A stretch of 64,000 bases of DNA. It comes from Streptomyces sp. ISL-36 (GTDB lineage: Bacteria; Actinomycetota; Actinomycetes; Streptomycetales; Streptomycetaceae). The notes beneath the pieces are model-generated. The model was not told where the DNA came from. It saw nothing but the letters and a program-made list of their open reading frames with translations, and did no database searches. Shown in pieces: positions 7,922 through 14,559 of the stretch; position 1 is the stretch's first letter; every line of letters begins with the position of its first letter. A program made the translations under genes and the position numbers. The stretch is from positions 1 through 64,000 of the forward strand of contig NZ_JAGGOS010000024.1 in the NCBI RefSeq assembly GCF_018614205.1. The letters are read 5' to 3'.

Positions 7922-8107
7922 ACTGATCGCCGCCCATCAGCAGCTCGGCGACCCGATCGTACTGACCACCTCATCCCACGCATCCGACGCGGCTTACGGC
8001 ACATCCAGTACCGCAGCGACCTCATAGACGGCTGCCTCGCCGAGACCGGGCTGACCATCAACCCCTGACCGCAGACAACACCACGAGTTCAATCTCAGAT
8101 AGCCGCG

Positions 8108-8812
8108 TTATCTGTCGGTACGTCGAAACTCACGTCGCGACTGACGCGACTTCTCTTTGTATAGACGGGAGAATGACTCGCCCTCCACGCTCGTCCAAGT
8201 CAGGTCGACTCGCGCCCGGCGCTCCTCCTCGTACTTCTGCTTGGCCACAGAGAAGTCGACTTCCTCTTGCTCGTCGACTTGCCGGATATCCAATCCTCCG
8301 CAGACAACTGGTACGGCATGGCAGAGGGGATCGCCTGAGCGGAAGTGAATTACTTGCCCTTCATCTGGTCGCCGAAATACTACGAACATTGGCCGAGGGT
8401 ACCACCATGTTTCGAGCAATCCCGAAACATGCAATTCCTTAACAGATGAATCTGGATGGCCGAGCGCATAAAGCCCGATTGGTGCTTCGGTCGCAAACGT
8501 GTAACCCGTCAGAACGCCAAAATAGCCAGGCGCGAATTGATGCACGATGTCGCCCGGCGGCTTGGACCCCACTCGGTCTGACATTTCTACCGTCATCTCG
8601 CCGCTTGGGCCCCCGGTGACGGTAGCGGTGAAGGAATATGGAAATGGCACTGTGATGCCGGTGGAATTAGCCTCCAGCCATGGGCGGCAATGCATAGGCA
8701 GGGCCGGGGGGCGGGCAAGAGCCGCCAGCTTGCGATCGACGCCGTTAATAGTCGGCCGCATCCGACTGGGTGCCGGAAACCATGGCTCGGTAGACGTGTA
8801 TTTGATGATCAC
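8108..8812 (-). CDS. Hypothetical 234-aa protein, possibly DUF6065-like
   Basis: Third gene of the low-GC cassette. It reads ..ALPMHCRPWLEANSTGITVPFPYSFTATVTG early on, then PMFVVFRRP and a highly charged C-terminus (YEEERRARVDLTW). The C-x-P-W-x-x-A-N then W/G pattern faintly recalls DUF6065 proteins seen near RiPP-type genes, but I hold this loosely. Its start overlaps the methyltransferase stop by four bases, so the two are coupled. Codon use is AT-richer than neighbouring genes, indicating transfer. Confidence 0.6.
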   Translation of the reverse strand: MIIKYTSTEPWFPAPSRMRPTINGVDRKLAALARPPALPMHCRPWLEANSTGITVPFPYSFTATVTGGPSGEMTVEMSDRVGSKPPGDIVHQFAPGYFGVLTGYTFATEAPIGLYALGHPDSSVKELHVSGLLETWWYPRPMFVVFRRPDEGQVIHFRSGDPLCHAVPVVCGGLDIRQVDEQEEVDFSVAKQKYEEERRARVDLTWTSVEGESFSRLYKEKSRQSRREFRRTDR

Positions 8813-9765
8813 TTCTTGGTTCCGATGGCCAGCGTTTGGACCGTATTGAAATTAGAAAATGAATCCAAGTGTCGATTGAAGATCGACGAAACTGTGGGGC
8901 GTAGAGAATTCCCGTACCCGTGCACCATTGCAACGCCGTTTGATCGAACACGAGGCAGCCATGCCGTCAAGTCTGCCGACAGCGTGTCATAGGAATGTGA
9001 GGCATCAACGTATAGCAAGTCGACCTCGGACACTTCGTCCATTACGTCGCTACTGCAAGAGTCCTTGACTAGCAACTGTACAAGTTCAGTAACGCCTGCC
9101 CGGCCCAGTTGTTCTTCAATTCTAGGAAGCTCGCTGGGCAACTTCCGTGCAGGGTCGACGGCCTCTAGTTGCTGGCGATGCCACTCCTGATCGCAAATGA
9201 ATGTGAGCTTCGCCTCCGAGCGGGAAGCCTGTAGGCCCAGAGCGATCGCAGAAGCGGTGCCTCCACGTCGCCCTCCAATCAGCAAAGCCGACGATGTGCC
9301 GACGAGCGACCGTGCAGCCACATAAGCGGACAGGTCCTCGAGTTCCAGCGCGGTAGTCTCGCCCGGAGCCACACGAGTCCGCAAGTTGTGGACTTCATCC
9401 GGCGTAATCGTGCAGGGTTCGCCGGATCGAGCCCACGTGGTTGGCAGTACCAATCCGACGTCGAGCAGGTTCCGCATAAGGCCAAGCGTGAACCTCGGGT
9501 CGCTCTGGCTTTGGAGGGATGAAACGACCCCGCACGTTCCAATGCCAGCCAGAATCGCCATGGCAGAGTCGCTGATCCTCAGTACGGCGGTAGCCGGTGC
9601 ATCAGCACGCAGGTACAAAAGCCAGTCCGCATCGAGTCGACGAGCGCGAAGGTCACGGCTCAGCAGAACCGAAGCATCAGGGACCAAGAGAGGCGTCAGC
9701 GCGGAGTCGAACGACTCTGGATTCGGGCCTTGTTCACAAATTGGCCGTGTGATCGCCGAAGTCAT
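8809..9765 (-). CDS. PqqD/RRE-like domain fused to class I methyltransferase
   Basis: 318 aa. Residues ~25-115 (SVLLSRDLRARRLDADWLLY, VLRISDSAMAILAGIG, LMRNLLDVGLVLP) fit the winged PqqD-like fold used as RiPP recognition element. The C-terminal ~150 residues contain LLIGGRRGGTASAIALGLQ (SAM-binding glycine loop) and VDLLYVDASHSYDTLSADL, as in Methyltransf_24-type enzymes (I/D-x-D-x-x-H-x-Y). Such a fusion suggests peptide-guided methylation. Overlaps both neighbours by 4 bp, giving a tight three-gene operon. Foreign base composition. Confidence 0.65.
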   Translation of the reverse strand: MTSAITRPICEQGPNPESFDSALTPLLVPDASVLLSRDLRARRLDADWLLYLRADAPATAVLRISDSAMAILAGIGTCGVVSSLQSQSDPRFTLGLMRNLLDVGLVLPTTWARSGEPCTITPDEVHNLRTRVAPGETTALELEDLSAYVAARSLVGTSSALLIGGRRGGTASAIALGLQASRSEAKLTFICDQEWHRQQLEAVDPARKLPSELPRIEEQLGRAGVTELVQLLVKDSCSSDVMDEVSEVDLLYVDASHSYDTLSADLTAWLPRVRSNGVAMVHGYGNSLRPTVSSIFNRHLDSFSNFNTVQTLAIGTKK

Positions 9766-10067
9766 TGCGTGTGGCGGTACGACGTAATGAAAGCGGCCTT
9801 CTCGTTGGGGAACACCATCGCGACGATGCAGATCGGCTGCGTCGGGATAGCCGATGCTTCAGAGTTCAGGATGTTTACCTGGACACTGTAGTCGTCCGCA
9901 TCAACACCGCGTTCCTTGAGTGCCGGGACTGGATCCTGGATAAACTTTAGCGCTTCTCCAGCACGCATCTCGCCCCAGTACATTGACCACGGCTCATCTT
10001 GAATCTGTTGCACGTGATCGTCGATTCTGACGAAATCAGTGAAGATTGCGGGGTTTTCGGACGCCAT
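9762..10067 (-). CDS. Hypothetical 101-aa protein; candidate modified-peptide precursor
   Basis: First gene of the cassette; ATG at 10065-10067 with GGGAG five bases upstream (two GTG codons just before it are alternatives). It contains GEALKFIQDPVPALKERGVD followed by an acidic/beta segment (YSVQVNILN), which resembles the a-L-x-x-D-P-x-x-A-L-x-x-x-G pattern of nitrile-hydratase-type (NHLP) leader peptides. The remaining ~40 residues would be the core. Inference only: it could instead be a small partner protein. Coupled by ATGA to the PqqD-methyltransferase gene. Confidence 0.5.
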   Translation of the reverse strand: MASENPAIFTDFVRIDDHVQQIQDEPWSMYWGEMRAGEALKFIQDPVPALKERGVDADDYSVQVNILNSEASAIPTQPICIVAMVFPNEKAAFITSYRHTQ

Positions 10068-10073
10068 CACCAC

Positions 10074-10695
10074 TCCCGATTGTCACATCGTGTAGGACTG
10101 CGCACCGTGCACAGTTGAGTACATCTTTACCGGAGTCGACGATGAAGGTTTGCAACATCACTCCAATGGGCTATGCGTTTCCATGTAATTCACTCAGTGG
10201 GCCCAAGCAGCCTTGTCCCGTAACTGCCGGTCACGGGTGAGATGAGCTCGGCATGTGTCTTGTTCAAGGCGTCGGAGCCGTACTGGATACCCTCGGTCAC
10301 CGGGCTGAGCCCGCGTGAGTTCGGCAAGCCGATCCCGGTGATGATGGCGGCCGCGAGCTCGGGGGTGTCCCGGAGCATGTCACACGTTTCGTGCTCCACC
10401 TGCAAGCATCCTTCGGGGATACCGCACGGACCAGGAGCCATCAGCCCCTACGACACCACGAGTTCAGTCCCAGTAGCAGGCGTCTCTCCTTGGACATCGG
10501 CGCCCTGCACGCGGCCGCGCTGGCCGAACGCCTCGGCGGGCCAGACGGCGCACAGCACCTGCGCTTCACCCTGACATCGCCTGAGGGCGATCTTGGCGGC
10601 GGCTATTCGATCGCGGTCGGCTGAGCACCGTCAGCACTTTGACGCATTGCGTTGTCGAGAGTCGTGCATTCGGACGCTGCCACCCGCACTTCACT
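10074..10695. other. Scrambled boundary region right of the cassette
   Basis: No solid gene. A leftward 83-aa frame (10190-10441, containing PELAAAIITGIGLPNSRGL) and a rightward fragment ending 10624 (SLDIGALHAAALAERLGG ... GGGYSIAVG) look like debris of real genes, neither with a recognisable family nor a good ribosome site. The right copy of the 21-bp repeat lies inside. Best read as a recombination junction between the foreign cassette and the plasmid. Confidence 0.45.
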
Positions 10696-10977
10696 TCAGT
10701 CATTCCGCAGGTTCTGATAGCCGGACTTACCGATATTGACGTAGTCGAGTGAGTCGACGAACTCATCACCGGTGATGGCGTGAACGACGATCAGGTCCGA
10801 CAGATCCGGCTCCAGGCCGTGCGCGGCCGGATCGGCCAGGACCATCAGCAGGATCGCCGTACTGTCGGCGCCCAGCCCGTAGGACAGGACGGTGGGGCGC
10901 TTCGGGTGGAACGTGGCAGGTGTCGCGGGAGCGGTGCGGGCGGGGGCGAGCTGGGACGCCGGGGCGTGGACGGACAT
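10696..10977 (-). pseudogene. 5' fragment of a second PP-loop (PAPS-reductase-like) gene
   Basis: 93 aa starting MSVHAPASQLAPARTAPATP. The segment PTVLSYGLGADSTAILLMVL is a PP-loop, and DLIVVHAITGDEFVDS is the following strand-turn seen in Streptomyces/phage PAPS-reductase-like proteins of several hundred residues. The frame stops abruptly after YQNLRND at the edge of the scrambled region, so the rest of the gene was lost when the cassette arrived. A CTCCGGAGTTGCTCGC stretch sits just upstream of the start. Confidence 0.65.
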
Positions 10978-11066
10978 GCGAGCAACTCCGGAGGTTCGGG
11001 GAGCGGCAGCGCGGGAGGTGTGCGCCGCGCCGCCGCGCAGTGCTGAAGGGGGTGGGCCGGGGCGGC

Positions 11067-11139
11067 GGGCCCGCCCGGTGAGGGGCGGGCCCGCGCGGTG
11101 AGGGGCGGGCCCGCGCGGTGAGGGGCGGGCCCGCGCGGC
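11067..11139. repeat. 20-bp GC-palindrome tandem repeat
   Basis: About three and a half tandem copies of a 20-bp unit GGTGAGGGGCGGGCCCGCGC, each holding the palindrome GCGGGCCCGC. It lies immediately past the WYL gene stop (11140) and before the PP-loop fragment. Each unit can form a hairpin, so it may serve as a multi-stem terminator. Not CRISPR: units abut with no spacers. Confidence 0.7.
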
Positions 11140-11529
11140 CTACGCGGCCAGCACCAGCGGCTTCAGGTCCGGGTAATCGCGGTCCATCTCCAGGGAGATC
11201 AGCTCCGCCTCGGTCTCCGCAGCGTGGGCGAAGCGGGTCTCGCCTGCCGGGGCGTCCAGCACGAAGCGGATCCGGTGGATCGTGTAGGAGACGATCCGCT
11301 CGGGGTGGAAGGTGCGCATTTCGCCGCGCATCCGGCACATGGCCCGGACGATGATGCGGCCCTTGTTGGTGGTGCGGATGTCGTGGATCTCGATGGTGCG
11401 CACCGACTCTTCGCCGTCGCTGTCGATGTAGGTGACGGTTACGGCCCGCTTGCCGTCCATCGCGCGGATCAGGTCCGCCAGGGTGCGGGTGGAGGTCTGA
11501 CGGGCGGTGCGCTTCATCGTGTTGAACAT
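11140..11529 (-). CDS. Stand-alone WYL-domain protein
   Basis: 129 aa from the ATG at 11527-11529 with GGGAGATCC upstream. After an N-terminal helix, KRAVTVTYIDSDGEESVRTI, GRIIVRAMCRMRGEMRTF and PERIVSYTIHRI match the WYL domain pattern (G-x-x-V-x-I-x-Y, then R-x-R-x-F-x-x-x-R-I). WYL domains bind nucleic-acid or nucleotide ligands and usually sit behind an HTH; here there is no HTH, so it would act as a sensor or partner. Preceded by leader copy 5; followed by the tandem palindromes. Confidence 0.7.
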   Translation of the reverse strand: MFNTMKRTARQTSTRTLADLIRAMDGKRAVTVTYIDSDGEESVRTIEIHDIRTTNKGRIIVRAMCRMRGEMRTFHPERIVSYTIHRIRFVLDAPAGETRFAHAAETEAELISLEMDRDYPDLKPLVLAA

Positions 11530-11550
11530 CGGGATCTCCCAGCGACGTGG

Positions 11551-11616
11551 TGTGTCTTCGGTGTTGGCCGACTGCCACCGCCGACCAACAAGACAACTAT
11601 ATCCCACATGAATCAC
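11551..11616 (-). promoter_or_regulatory. Leader element copy 5
   Basis: Leftward: GTGA (11616-11613), TATAGT (11601-11596), hairpin 11588-11564 with stem TTGGTCGGC/GTCGGCCAA, loop GGTGGCA, then ACACCGAAGACAC. Identical to copy 2 through the hairpin and beyond, while flanking DNA is unrelated. Confidence 0.75.
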
Positions 11617-11746
11617 AAAGGGAAGCAGAAACGCCCTCTCGCCTCGACTCCTCCCGGAAGTCCCACCAGCCCCGGCAGGCAGTCGCCCGACGCGGCACCC
11701 CTTCCTGTGACCCCGACGCACCCCACGGGCCCGCACTGTTGACCTC

Positions 11747-11816
11747 GTGATGCATAGCGGATATAGTTATCTCAGTCGCCAGGTAGTGGCAGCCGGGCGG
11801 CGACCGAGAAACACGC
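11747..11816 (+). promoter_or_regulatory. Leader element copy 6
   Basis: Rightward: GTGA (11747-11750), TATAGT (11762-11767), hairpin 11775-11804 with GTCGCC and GGCGAC as basal arms, an internal irregularity, a GGT/GCC upper stem and loop AGTGGCA, then ACCGAGAAACACG. The basal arms are quite different from copies 2 and 5 but remain complementary. Confidence 0.7.
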
Positions 11817-11852
11817 ACCACGACAAATCAACAGCGGACAGGAGCCCCCGAG

Positions 11853-12056
11853 ATGGCCCGTACGTTCCACGACCGCCCCGCGCACCTCCAGTACAAGGAG
11901 CGGCCCTGGCTGTCCCCCTTCCTGAAGGACGGCAGCCGGACATGGCTCCAGCGGGCGGCCCACAAGCGGGACCGCGCAGCGCTCAAGCTGGCACTGCGCA
12001 CCGGCAGCGAGCCGCCCCGCCCCCAGCGTCGCCGGATCGACTGGGACGCGCACTGA
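11853..12056 (+). CDS. Hypothetical 67-aa basic protein
   Basis: ATG start behind CAGGAG. The sequence is very basic with Trp/Arg/Lys (ERPWLSPFLKDGSRTWLQRA, RDRAALKLALRTG), compatible with nucleic-acid binding but without a known fold. It forms a single-gene unit: leader copy 6 upstream, strong terminator (12067-12102) downstream. The compact promoter-gene-terminator layout argues that it is real and expressed. Confidence 0.7.
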   Translation: MARTFHDRPAHLQYKERPWLSPFLKDGSRTWLQRAAHKRDRAALKLALRTGSEPPRPQRRRIDWDAH

Positions 12057-12066
12057 GTCGACCCCA

Positions 12067-12102
12067 GCGAAGCGGCCCCGCCCACCGGCGGGGCCGCTTC
12101 GC
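12067..12102 (+). terminator. Terminator after the 67-aa gene
   Basis: Perfect 16-bp stem (12067-12082 with 12087-12102, 4-nt loop) 10 bp past the stop codon, followed by GTTCC. Strong intrinsic-type terminator. Confidence 0.8.
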
Positions 12103-12147
12103 GTTCCACGGCAACGCGCGCTCACAGGACGGACTCCCGTTGGCTCC

Positions 12148-12215
12148 GTGATGCATGTGGGATATAGTTATTCCAGTCGCCAGGCAGTGGCAGCCGGACG
12201 ACAACCGGAAACACC
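12148..12215 (+). promoter_or_regulatory. Leader element copy 7
   Basis: Rightward: GTGA (12148-12151), TATAGT (12163-12168), hairpin 12176-12202 with loop AGTGGCA, then ACCGGAAACACC. The stem has two mismatches, the weakest pairing of the set. Upstream 40 bp resemble copy 6, consistent with duplication of a promoter-gene-terminator cassette. Confidence 0.65.
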
Positions 12216-12238
12216 GCGCGAACCCAGGAGAACCAACC

Positions 12239-12535
12239 ATGAGCACCGTGACCCTCTGCTTCAACGCCCCCTGGACCGCCGTCTCCAGCGGCCTCTGCAG
12301 CGCCCTCATCGCTGCGCACGCGACCGCGAGCGCGACCGCCCGCCCCGCTTCTCTGTACGACCTGATGTGCAACCTGGACGACACGGCCGCCCTGCGCGCG
12401 GCCCGCGACCGCGCGACCGACCCGGTGACCGTCAGCGCCCTGGACGACGAGCTGGCCGACCTTGACGCCGAGCACACCGACATCCGCCACGCGCTGCTGG
12501 CCCGCTTCCACGGCGTCGGCCACGACCACATCTGA
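12239..12535 (+). CDS. Hypothetical 98-aa protein
   Basis: ATG at 12239 behind CAGGAG. Starts MSTVTLCFNAPWTAVSSGLC; the C-terminal half is a long acidic helix region (DDELADLDAEHTDIRHALLA) ending in a His-rich tail (FHGVGHDHI). No recognised family. It forms a second compact unit with leader copy 7 upstream and a 13-bp stem terminator downstream. Confidence 0.65.
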   Translation: MSTVTLCFNAPWTAVSSGLCSALIAAHATASATARPASLYDLMCNLDDTAALRAARDRATDPVTVSALDDELADLDAEHTDIRHALLARFHGVGHDHI

Positions 12536-12547
12536 GAGCCGCACCAA

Positions 12548-12577
12548 AAACGGCCCCGCCTGTCGGCGGGGCCGTTT
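12548..12577 (+). terminator. Terminator after the 98-aa gene
   Basis: Perfect 13-bp stem (12548-12560 with 12565-12577, loop TGTC) starting 12 bp past the stop, with an A-rich 5' arm and T-rich 3' arm. Efficient intrinsic terminator in both directions. Confidence 0.85.
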
Positions 12578-12897
12578 CGCGTTCCTCCAACAGCACGATG
12601 AGCGGCGGCCGGAGACTCAAGTGCCCCGCCGACGGGGGAGGCGGCGAGGCACATTCAGTGTGACAGGCGAGGACTGCGAGCGTGTCCGATTTGCCGCTCT
12701 GCCATCGCGCAGTTGGCGAGCCGGGGCCGAGGGCGGCGGGCCAGCCGGCGGAGCGGGAGCATCGGCACGACGGGGGCGGGAGGCGGAGGAGAAGAAGAGG
12801 GAGAGACGACAGAGCGAGCAGGCCGCGCCGGGCCGTCAGAAACAACAAGCCTCTTCCTCCGACTATCGCGGAAGAAAGAGGTGTCGGCGTAGGAAAT

Positions 12898-13456
12898 GGG
12901 CTTGCCCAGGGGGCCTGACCAGGGGAAACGTCCAAGATCACGAAAGGGGGGTTCACACCTCCGGTAGTACCTCCGGAGCACCTTTGGGTGCACCTGTGCA
13001 GACAACTGTGCAGACAACTGTGGGTGCAACCCTCAGCCGGGCATGCCGCCGGCAGGCTTGCCCACGCCTCACGGGCCGGCCGGGCCGTCGAACCGGCGCA
13101 GGAAGGCGGCGAGCTGTTGGCGCTGGCGCTGCTCCTCGGTGAGCTGCCGGGCCAGCCGGGGACGGTCGATGTGTCGCTCCACCGCGTCGAGGACCAGGCG
13201 CTGGAGTTCGGCCGGTTCAAGAGCTTCGACCTCCCACTGGACCGGCCGGTCAGCGTCGAAGCCGTAGCGCCGAGCGAAGGCCGGCCAGCGATCAGCTGAG
13301 CCAGGCCCGCCGCGACGGCCGCTTCCCTGACTTGGTGTGCACCCTGCACGAAGTGCACGTCCCTGCATGCACCCATGGACGTTTCTGCCGGTCAGGTGAC
13401 TGGGCAAGCCTCGGCGGCGGCGGGTGGGCAAGCCCCGGACGGGGGCTGGGCAAGCC
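12898..13456. repeat. Five GGGCAAGCC boxes, locus 1
   Basis: Inverted copies at 12898-12907 and 13055-13063; direct copies at 13402-13410, 13426-13434 and 13448-13456. The last three are spaced 24 and 22 bp apart (about two helical turns). The same 9-mer also occurs five times at 54362-54455 in front of the replication gene, again with two copies in one orientation and three in the other. Confidence 0.75.
13069..13296 (-). pseudogene. C-terminal fragment of an unrecognised protein
   Basis: About 74 residues look protein-like (RWPAFARRYGFDADRPVQWE, LVLDAVERHIDRPRL, EEQRQRQQLAAFLRRF) and resemble the tails of larger actinobacterial proteins, but upstream the frame dissolves. A neighbouring frame over 13290-13370 (VHFVQGAHQVREAAVAAG) also looks coding, so a frameshift is possible. 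No ribosome site or start is evident. I treat it as a broken gene. Confidence 0.35.
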
Positions 13457-13526
13457 CTGTGCGTGCCGTCCCGGACGATGCGCGTTCGATTCTTGTTCGA
13501 GTACGGTGAGGGTGGGAGGTGTCGCC

Positions 13527-14546
13527 ATGGACGAGCAGCACGACAAGGCCGTGGGAGCCGGTTCGCCGATCCTCCATCTGCGCTGCCCGCGGGATGTCGA
13601 TCCCGAGCTGTACCGCCTGCTGCTCGGCCTGGTGGCGGACGTGACGCCGGTGGTGCAGGCCTTGCCGCCGTCCGCTGCCATGGCGGACGTCTCCGGCAGC
13701 GTCCGGTTCTTCGACCGCGATCCGGCCGAGCTGGCCCGGATGATCAGGGCGCGCGCCCTGGCGCTGTACGGCATGCCCGTGGCCATCGGGGTGGGACCCA
13801 ACTGGACGGTCGCGGCGATGGCATCCCGGGAGCCGGGGCGGAGCGGCGTGCGTGCGGTCGGCTCCAGCCCCGAGGCGGTGGCGGCGTTCCTGCACCCGCG
13901 GCCGGTCGGTGAACTCCACGGCATCGGCCACGCGCAGGAGCGGACGCTGACGACGTACGGGGTGCACACGATCGGTCTGCTGGCGAACCTGCCGGAGGCG
14001 ACGGTGCAGCGGGTCCTGGGCGGGAGGTCGGGCCGGCTGCTGCGCGAGCGGGCCCGCGGTGTCGACCGACGCAGGGTGGTACCGGCCGAGCTCCCGCACA
14101 GCGCGGCCGCGCAGCGCCGCTTCCCCACCGACACCCTGGCCCCGGAGCTGGTGCGCTCCGCGCTGCTGTCGCTGACGGTCGAGCTCGGCGAGCGGCTGCG
14201 CGGTCGCCGGCAGGCGGCGAAGGCCGTCACGCTGACGGTCACCTTCGCCGACCGCACCCAGCTGCACCGCAGCCGCCAGCTGCCCGGCGGCCCGTCCGCA
14301 CACACCGACGATCTGCGCGACGCCTCGTACGAGATGTACCGGGCCCTGGGGCTGCAGCGGGCCCGGGTGCGGGCGGTCGCCCTGCGCTGCGAGCAGCTCG
14401 TGGACGCCGCCGCGACCTGCGAGCAGCTCTCCTTCGACGCCGACCGGGAGCACCGGCTGCGCGCCGAGCAGGCCATCGACGCGCTCAACCGCCGTTTCGG
14501 CTCCGGCACCGTGGGCCCTGCGGCGAGCTACTCGCGGGCCGGCTGA
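13527..14546 (+). CDS. Y-family DNA polymerase homologue lacking catalytic acids (ImuB/DinB-like)
   Basis: 339 aa, ATG behind GGGAGGT. Domain order is that of Y-family polymerases: a palm remnant (residues ~15-130), an HhH region (VGELHGIGHAQERTLTTYGVHTIGLLANLP) and a little finger (VTLTVTFADRTQ, RDASYEMYRALG). However, the first metal-binding motif (normally D-x-D-x-F) reads ILHLRCPRDVD and the S-x-D-E motif reads AAMADVSGS, so catalysis is unlikely. It may be an accessory factor like ImuB. No strong LexA box precedes it; TTCGA repeats at 13486-13501 are one base off. Confidence 0.75.
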   Translation: MDEQHDKAVGAGSPILHLRCPRDVDPELYRLLLGLVADVTPVVQALPPSAAMADVSGSVRFFDRDPAELARMIRARALALYGMPVAIGVGPNWTVAAMASREPGRSGVRAVGSSPEAVAAFLHPRPVGELHGIGHAQERTLTTYGVHTIGLLANLPEATVQRVLGGRSGRLLRERARGVDRRRVVPAELPHSAAAQRRFPTDTLAPELVRSALLSLTVELGERLRGRRQAAKAVTLTVTFADRTQLHRSRQLPGGPSAHTDDLRDASYEMYRALGLQRARVRAVALRCEQLVDAAATCEQLSFDADREHRLRAEQAIDALNRRFGSGTVGPAASYSRAG

Positions 14547-14559
14547 CTCCTTGGCAGTT

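Larger units (their letters stand above)
6838..8068 (+). mobile_element. IS630-type transposase remnant, interrupted and internally deleted
   Basis: Two in-order fragments of an IS630-family DDE transposase. The first (to 7047) reads AKTWAQRGRTPVVRIR through SFSWRDYRDLL; after the inserted element it resumes as IAAHQQLGDPIVL (from 7925). The middle of the gene is missing, and the C-terminus returns in another frame as RHIQYRSDLIDGCLAETG with its natural TGA at 8066-8068. Removing the IS5-type insertion restores a continuous LLIAAHQQ reading frame at the junction, which fixes the insertion point. Non-functional. Confidence 0.8.
8078..10473. repeat. Near-identical 21-bp direct repeats bracketing a foreign cassette
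   Basis: ACACCACGAGTTCA followed by ATCTCAG at 8078-8098 recurs as ACACCACGAGTTCA plus GTCCCAG at 10453-10473 (19 of 21 identical). The left copy directly follows the IS630 remnant stop, so it is probably an IS630 end; the right copy would be a second such end. Everything between has visibly lower GC than its surroundings. The pair suggests either a composite insertion or recombination between two element ends. Confidence 0.6.
12578..13526. other. Mostly gene-free repeat region (origin/partition-like)
   Basis: Nearly 1 kb with no convincing gene except a leftward fragment at 13069-13296. It holds a hairpin (12851-12882), a direct repeat ACCTCCGG (twice near 12957-12978), two tandem TGTGCAGACAAC units (13003-13026), clustered TGCAC half-sites around 13336-13373, and five GGGCAAGCC boxes. 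Repeat density and lack of coding suggest a cis-acting locus such as a replication origin, centromere or incompatibility region. Confidence 0.55.

Noticed and set aside
11067..11139. CRISPR array
   Set aside because: Tandem 20-bp palindromic units abut directly without unique spacers and no cas genes are nearby.
13486..13501. LexA box before the Y-family polymerase homologue
   Set aside because: Two TTCGA motifs are present, but their spacing is one base short of the TCGAAC-N4-GTTCGA box and half-sites are imperfect.
13292..14509. Long minus-strand frames opposite the Y-family polymerase homologue
   Set aside because: Ser/Arg/Pro-rich composition with no motif; the plus-strand frame has the polymerase-like domains and a ribosome site.
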